From positions 1-10,800 of the forward strand of contig JAOTTZ010000027.1 in the NCBI GenBank assembly GCA_029864165.1: a DNA stretch of 10,800 nt, written 5' to 3'. A program made the position numbers and the translations under genes. Shown piece by piece: positions 6,964 to 10,800 of this stretch. The notes beneath the pieces were generated by a model that worked only from the letters and a program-made list of their open reading frames with translations, was not told where the DNA came from and did no database searches. Source of the DNA: Burkholderiaceae bacterium. GTDB taxonomy: Bacteria > Pseudomonadota > Gammaproteobacteria > Burkholderiales > Burkholderiaceae_C. How positions within the stretch are numbered: position 1 is the stretch's first letter; every line of letters begins with the position of its first letter.

Positions 6964-7295
6964 TCAGTGAAGTACGCGTTGTTGCGCAGCGAGCTTGTCG
7001 ATGGTCTCGCGCGCAAGTTGCTCTGGGGTTGGCACGTCAGGGATTTGGGTGTGGCGAGGGCCAACTGTAATCGGTCGGCGCGTTGCCGGGCGAGCTGAGC
7101 CTCGATCGGGCGCGCGCCCATGATCCCCGGACGGATTTTGAAGCCGCAGTGTGGCAACGGCATGACGCTCCCGCCGATCTGAAACGCACAACTGTGCGCC
7201 GCGCCTTGCCAGAGCCGGCCCAGCGCCGCCGCGTTGTCGGGACAGATAGCCAGTACAGCAGTGTCGCGACGCGTGCCTTGGAGAGCGCTGCGCAA
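6964..7295 (-). pseudogene. Probable frameshifted remnant of an unidentified gene
   Basis: The stretch between the GH5 and HD-GYP stops reads like coding sequence on the minus strand, but in two frames. From about 7295 to 7050 one frame gives a plausible protein (LAICPDNAAALGRLWQG, later GIMGARPIEAQLARQRADRLQ), with roughly three quarters of third positions G or C. Near 7037-7052 that frame loses sense, and the frame one base back continues sensibly (IPDVPTPEQLARETIDKL) to a TGA at 6964-6966. There is no ATG near the front; the first start-like codon is a TTG at 7295, and the frame simply continues after the HD-GYP stop. I do not recognise the family. A start-less, once-frameshifted remnant is the best reading; a sequencing error in a live gene, or chance, remain possible. 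Confidence 0.3.
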
Positions 7296-7325
7296 GCTTC
7301 GATGCCGCGTCGGTGTCGCCCCGCC

Positions 7326-8591
7326 TCAGCTTATGCTGTTGATCAGGTCGTCGCGCAGCCGGTTCATGAGCACCGAGTCCTTCAGCGGCAGGTCGCGCGC
7401 CCGTAGCAATGCGGCGCGCTGGATCGAGCGTAGCCGAAATAGCAACTCGTCTTCAATGGCCTCGACTTCCGGCGCGTCCTGCTCGGACACGGATTCCATG
7501 CACCAAAGCCCGCTGCTGTTCCAACCCTTGCGCAGACGATCGAGTAAATGCTGCGCCAGGGTCAGCGCGCCTTTCATATTTTCTGACTCCGCCGCCTTCG
7601 TCAGGGTACCGACGGTGTCTTGCGCCAATTGCAGCGCCGCTTCCAGTTGCGAAAGGCGGGTTTGAATTTCACCGATGCTGAGTGTGGCTCGCAGCCCAGG
7701 CTGCGAACGCGCGCCATCAGAAATCATGCCGACCCAGCTCAGGTTGTATTCACCCGGAACGACGCGCAGCGCGACGCTGGCGCGTGAGAGGTTCTGGTTG
7801 CCGCCGCGCAGCACGCCGAGCGTGGCTTCGGTGACGGCCAGCTGCTGGCCCAGCGGAGACACTTGATCGCGCTGCAGACAATGCGGGTAGCCGGTGCCAT
7901 CCAAGCGTTCGTGGTGTTCGGCCACCGCGCGCGCCACAGCGGGCGGGTAGTCGGTGAGCTGCTCGATCAGCAGATTGCCCACGTGCGGATGCACCACCAA
8001 CTGTTGGTAGCTTTGAAAGTCGAGTGCCCGGTCGGCATCGGCCTCGCCGTACATGGGGTCGATGTACATTTCGCCCAAATCGTGCACCAGGCCACACAAC
8101 AAGGCCAAACGCAGGTCTTGGGTCGAGCCGCCGTGCGAGATGGTCAGTGCCCCGTTCAAGGCCATTGCCTGCACGGCATGTTCGAAAGATTCCGGACGCG
8201 CAGCTTCGCTGGCTGTCAGCAGCAGTTGCGCGACAGAATGTAGCGGCAATCGGGCCACTTCGCGAACAAGCTTCTCGGCGTAGGGGCGCAGCATCGGTGC
8301 CAGCGGCGTATCGCTCGCGAGCAAGGATTCAATGGACTTCACCAGCGAGTGTGCGGTGATGCCGTCTTCGGCCAGTAGGCAGCTCTCCAATGGCTGGCGC
8401 AGCTGACGATCGAGTAGCTTGCGCTGCAAGGATTGAGATACCGGCTGGTCGCGGGCCCAAAGTTTGGTACCGGAAATATCAAAGATGTCGCGCGAGGCGA
8501 TGATCGACCTGGTCTCGCTCGCCTCCAGTATGGTGGCCAGGGCATGCACGTTGGCGGTAGAAAAGCCGGTAATTGGAGCAGGTGCGTTCAT
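7326..8591 (-). CDS. HD-GYP domain protein, possible cyclic-di-GMP phosphodiesterase with altered metal-site residues
   Basis: HD-GYP proteins hydrolyse cyclic di-GMP, or act as sensors when degenerate. The ATG complementary to 8589-8591 gives 421 aa, with GGA about 8 nt upstream; the frame is open further but those residues are basic and low in sense. Domains: an unrecognised N-terminal region, about 1-125; an HD-GYP domain, about 130-265, with a candidate first histidine H138 (SFEHAV), the HD pair H170-D171, H201 (HPHVG) and EHHERLDGTGYP at 225-236; and a C-terminal helical, partly coiled-coil-like region, about 306-421. Unusual: HDLGE replaces the common HDIGK, and the later metal-ligand motif (ADxYDAL) reads AVTEATL at about 252-258, without its Asp. 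No membrane segment or receiver domain. It follows the NMO gene by 111 bp on the same strand. HD-GYP assignment is firm; activity uncertain. Confidence 0.85.
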   Translation of the reverse strand: MNAPAPITGFSTANVHALATILEASETRSIIASRDIFDISGTKLWARDQPVSQSLQRKLLDRQLRQPLESCLLAEDGITAHSLVKSIESLLASDTPLAPMLRPYAEKLVREVARLPLHSVAQLLLTASEAARPESFEHAVQAMALNGALTISHGGSTQDLRLALLCGLVHDLGEMYIDPMYGEADADRALDFQSYQQLVVHPHVGNLLIEQLTDYPPAVARAVAEHHERLDGTGYPHCLQRDQVSPLGQQLAVTEATLGVLRGGNQNLSRASVALRVVPGEYNLSWVGMISDGARSQPGLRATLSIGEIQTRLSQLEAALQLAQDTVGTLTKAAESENMKGALTLAQHLLDRLRKGWNSSGLWCMESVSEQDAPEVEAIEDELLFRLRSIQRAALLRARDLPLKDSVLMNRLRDDLINSIS

Positions 8592-8678
8592 GGCGGTTTC
8601 CAGTAGACGGAGTCGTCTTGCTTTTTGTTTTCGGCGTTTTGCGCGCTGACTCAAGCCGTAACATGTAACACGAGGCGC

Positions 8679-8698
8679 TGGCGGTAGGCCGGCCGCCA
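8679..8698 (-). repeat. GC-rich stem-loop just after the NMO gene
   Basis: TGGCGG (8679-8684) and CCGCCA (8693-8698) form a perfect 6-bp stem around eight bases, starting four bases beyond the nitronate monooxygenase stop. No T-run follows on the minus strand, so it is at most a weak or factor-assisted terminator or an mRNA 3'-end stabiliser. The rest of the 111-bp gap (8592-8702) holds no gene; a GTGTTACATGTTAC stretch at about 8658-8671 may belong to an HD-GYP promoter. Confidence 0.35.
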
Positions 8699-8702
8699 AG
8701 GT

Positions 8703-9653
8703 TCAAAGCGAAAGTCGGCGCCTGCTTTCAGCGTACTGGCGCGCCAGTTTCGCGACGACTTCACGGGTGGGCAACACGGCGTCGATAGCGGCGATGCCCT
8801 GGCCGCTGCCCCAAATGTCCTTCCATGCCCGACTCGCTCCCGCGCTGAAATTCATTTTGCCCGGATCGCGTTCTGACAGCAGGTCCGGATCCATGCCGGC
8901 GGCCAATATCGATGACTTCAGATAGTTGCCGTGCACGCCGGTGAACAAACTGCTGTAAACAACGTCATCGGATGTGCCGTCAATGATGGCTTGCTTGTAC
9001 GCATCGCTTGCCCGTGCCTCGTCGGTGGCGATAAAAAGAGACCCGATGTAGGCAAAGTCGGCGCCACAGGCCTGCGCCGCCAGCACCGCGCCGCCGGTGG
9101 CTATGCATCCGGCGAGCGCAAGCGGGCCGTCGAACCAGTGGCGAATTTCTTGCACCAGCGCAAACGGGTTCTTGACGCCCGCGTGCCCCCCCGCGCCGTT
9201 GGCCACGGCGATCAGGCCGTCAGCGCCTTTGGCGATCGCCTTCTTTGCGAAAGCGTTGTCGACGACATCGTGCAGCACGATGCCACCCCAGCCGTGCACG
9301 GCGTCGTTGATATCCGTGCGCGCGCCCAGGGATGTGATAACGACCGGTACTTTGTATTTGGCGCAAACCTGGGCGTCTTGTTCAAGGCGCGAGTTGCTCT
9401 TGTGAACGATTTGATTGACGGCATACGGTGCGCAGGGCTGCTCAGGGCGCGACTTGTTATAGCTTGCCAGCGCCGCGGTGATTTCGGCGAGCCATTCGTC
9501 GAGCTGCGAAGCTGGGCGAGCATTGAGCGCGGGCAAGGAGCCCACCACCCCGGCCTTGCATTGCTCAATCACCAGCTTGGGGCTGCTGACGATGAACAGC
9601 GGTGCGCCGATGACCGGCAGTGACAAGTGGCTCAGTACGGCGGGCAATGGCAC
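8703..9653 (-). CDS. Nitronate monooxygenase family flavoprotein (2-nitropropane dioxygenase-like)
   Basis: FMN-dependent TIM-barrel enzyme of the NMO family, members of which oxidise nitronates to carbonyl compounds and nitrite; many bacterial members have other or unknown substrates. 316 residues, in the normal size range. Seen: the N-terminal flavin segment VIGAPLF (14-20), an NQIVHKSN segment (80-87), VVITSLGAR (104-112), the family hallmark GADGLIAVANGAGGHAG (143-159) with H157, and the phosphate-binding end of the barrel, GADFAYIGSLFIAT (197-210). The start is a GTG at 9653; the family N-terminus begins right there, no ATG lies suitably upstream, and the binding site is weak. It begins 32 bp after etfA, so it is probably translated from the etf transcript. 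A link to EtfAB in flavin or acyl-chain redox chemistry is suggested by position only. Confidence 0.92.
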   Translation of the reverse strand: MPLPAVLSHLSLPVIGAPLFIVSSPKLVIEQCKAGVVGSLPALNARPASQLDEWLAEITAALASYNKSRPEQPCAPYAVNQIVHKSNSRLEQDAQVCAKYKVPVVITSLGARTDINDAVHGWGGIVLHDVVDNAFAKKAIAKGADGLIAVANGAGGHAGVKNPFALVQEIRHWFDGPLALAGCIATGGAVLAAQACGADFAYIGSLFIATDEARASDAYKQAIIDGTSDDVVYSSLFTGVHGNYLKSSILAAGMDPDLLSERDPGKMNFSAGASRAWKDIWGSGQGIAAIDAVLPTREVVAKLARQYAESRRRLSL

Positions 9654-9685
9654 GGCTTGTTCGCGATATGCCCGCTTGCAAGAGG

Positions 9686-10624
9686 TTATGAAAGCGCCTG
9701 TATCAACTCCGGCACGGCGGTAAATAGATCGCCCACGAGCCCGTAGTCGGCCACGCCGAAGATGGGGGCATCCGCGTCGGCGTTGATGGCGACGATCACT
9801 TTGCTGTCTTTCATACCCGCCAAATGCTGGATGGCGCCACTGATGCCGACAGCAATGTAGAGCTGCGGGGCGACGACCTTGCCGGTCTGGCCCACCTGCC
9901 AGTCGTTGGGCGCGTAGCCGGCATCGACAGCGGCACGACTGGCGCCCAAGGCGGCGCCGAGCTTGTCGGCCAGCGGCAACAGCACAGCGTTGAACTTCTC
10001 GCTCGAGCCGAGCGCTCGCCCGCCGGAAACAACGATCTTCGCCGCGCTCAACTCGGGGCGGTCGTTCTGGGCGATCTCGCTGCCGACAAAGCTGGAAATA
10101 CCCGCGTCGCCCGCCGCCGCTACGCTCACCAGCGCCGCCGTGCCACCGGTTGCTGCGGCCGCATCGAAGGCCGTTGTGCGCACGGTGATGACTTTGACGC
10201 GGTCTAGGCTTTGCACCGTAGCGATCGCACTGCCGGCGTAGATGGGGCGGTCGAAAGTGTCAGGCGCCCGCACCTTGATGACGTCGGAGACCTGACCCAC
10301 GTCGAGCATGGCCGCCACACGCGGCGCGACGTTCTTGCCCGCTGCAGTGGCGGGAAACACAAGGTGGTCGTATGTGCTGGCGAGGGACAAGATTTGCGCC
10401 GCCATGTTCTCAGCCAGTCCGTGTTCGAGGCTTGGACCATCGGCGTGCAGCACTTTGGAGACCCCGGTGATGCGCGTTGCCGCCTGTGCGGCATCCTCGG
10501 CGTGGTAGCCCGCCACCAGCACGTGCACGTCCCCACCACATGCGGCCGCTGCCGTCACAGTGTTGAACGTGGCGCCCTTGATCGAGCGGTGATCGTGTTC
10601 GGCAATAACCAGTGCGGCGCCCAT
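9686..10624 (-). CDS. etfA: Electron transfer flavoprotein subunit alpha
   Basis: Alpha subunit of the EtfAB heterodimer, which takes electrons from acyl-CoA and related dehydrogenases and passes them to ETF-ubiquinone oxidoreductase. 312 residues from the ATG complementary to 10622-10624; AAGGTGA inside the end of etfB sits seven bases upstream and decides this start over an in-frame TTG two codons earlier. Residues 1 to about 185 form the N-terminal domain ([15 protein letters not shown] at the front). The C-terminal FAD domain shows SGGRALGS (200-207), [22 protein letters not shown] (227-248) and [12 protein letters not shown] (260-271), followed by [20 protein letters not shown], all ETF-alpha signatures. 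The etfB stop is two bases before the start, so the two are translationally linked. Nothing looks broken. Confidence 0.97.
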   Translation of the reverse strand: MGAALVIAEHDHRSIKGATFNTVTAAAACGGDVHVLVAGYHAEDAAQAATRITGVSKVLHADGPSLEHGLAENMAAQILSLASTYDHLVFPATAAGKNVAPRVAAMLDVGQVSDVIKVRAPDTFDRPIYAGSAIATVQSLDRVKVITVRTTAFDAAAATGGTAALVSVAAAGDAGISSFVGSEIAQNDRPELSAAKIVVSGGRALGSSEKFNAVLLPLADKLGAALGASRAAVDAGYAPNDWQVGQTGKVVAPQLYIAVGISGAIQHLAGMKDSKVIVAINADADAPIFGVADYGLVGDLFTAVPELIQALS

Positions 10625-10626
10625 GG

Positions 10627-10800
10627 TCAAATCACCTTGGCTTCGTTCTTGAGTTTGGCAACCAGCGTGGCCACGTCGGGCACTTTGATGCCGGCGCTGC
10701 GCTTGGGTGGTTCGCTGACTTTGTGCGTTTTGATCCTTGGCGCGACGTCCACACCAAGATCGGCCGGGCTGAGCACGTCCAGCGTTTTTTTCTTGGCCTT
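10627..10800 (-). CDS. etfB: Electron transfer flavoprotein subunit beta, C-terminal 57 residues; runs off the window
   Basis: The last 57 codons of the ETF beta subunit, which binds AMP and pairs with EtfA. The frame is open to base 10800 and ends with TGA at 10627-10629. The readable tail includes [16 protein letters not shown], then [20 protein letters not shown] and KLKNEAKVI, which is the usual betaproteobacterial EtfB C-terminus with the recognition-loop region further upstream outside the window. It ends two bases before the etfA ATG and carries the etfA ribosome binding site. Identity is firm despite the short piece. Confidence 0.93.
   Translation of the reverse strand, partial: KAKKKTLDVLSPADLGVDVAPRIKTHKVSEPPKRSAGIKVPDVATLVAKLKNEAKVI

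Noticed and set aside
6964..7032. Resemblance of PTPEQLARETIDKL to the N-terminus of type I restriction R subunits
   Set aside because: Only about 15 residues look alike, the reading frame stops right after, and no helicase or nuclease motif or other restriction gene is present.
5054..8671. Shared 9-mer GTGTTACAT upstream of odhA (5054-5062) and of the HD-GYP gene (8663-8671)
   Set aside because: Same orientation to both genes, but a repeated 9-mer is expected by chance in 10 kb and the flanks do not match well enough to claim a shared operator.
8931..9623. 230-codon plus-strand open frame
   Set aside because: Antisense to the nitronate monooxygenase gene, which has full family motifs; the antisense product has none.

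Overview
The window looks like a chromosomal segment of a GC-rich betaproteobacterium, most likely order Burkholderiales and probably near the Comamonadaceae. This rests on the wording of the housekeeping proteins (the Lpd segment around its CTNVGCIPSK motif, the OdhA N-terminus MMQQYR, the EtfB C-terminus ending KNEAKVI) and on the gene order odhA-odhB-lpdA. No database search was possible, so the placement is from recognition only.

Left part (1-5146, minus strand): the 2-oxoglutarate dehydrogenase operon, read right to left: odhA (E1), odhB (E2) and lpdA (E3, cut by the window edge). The short gaps (46 and 26 bp) suggest one transcript that makes all three parts of the TCA-cycle complex producing succinyl-CoA. 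The odhA leader lies where the known Burkholderiales SucA RNA motif is found. It shows short stems and a repeated ACCGGTGC box close to the Shine-Dalgarno sequence.

Middle (5147-7325): a small cysteine-rich protein gene transcribed away from odhA; a 257-bp non-coding stretch with four successive inverted repeats, the last an almost complete 36-bp palindrome; a glycoside hydrolase family 5 lipoprotein (cellulase-like); then 374 bp holding what looks like a frameshifted, start-less gene remnant on the minus strand. This is the accessory-looking part of the window.

Right part (7326-10800, minus strand): etfB (C-terminal end only), etfA, a nitronate monooxygenase-type flavoprotein and an HD-GYP-type protein, all in the same direction. 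etfB-etfA-NMO are tightly packed and probably co-transcribed. The HD-GYP gene follows after 111 bp and may have its own promoter. EtfAB carries electrons from acyl-CoA dehydrogenases to the quinone pool. The HD-GYP protein keeps the HD and GYP motifs but differs at two usually conserved sites.

No transposase, tRNA, rRNA or CRISPR array was seen. I did not find a convincing wholly new system. The items most worth checking are the odhA leader RNA, the hairpin-rich region before the GH5 gene, the divergent HD-GYP protein and the gene remnant.
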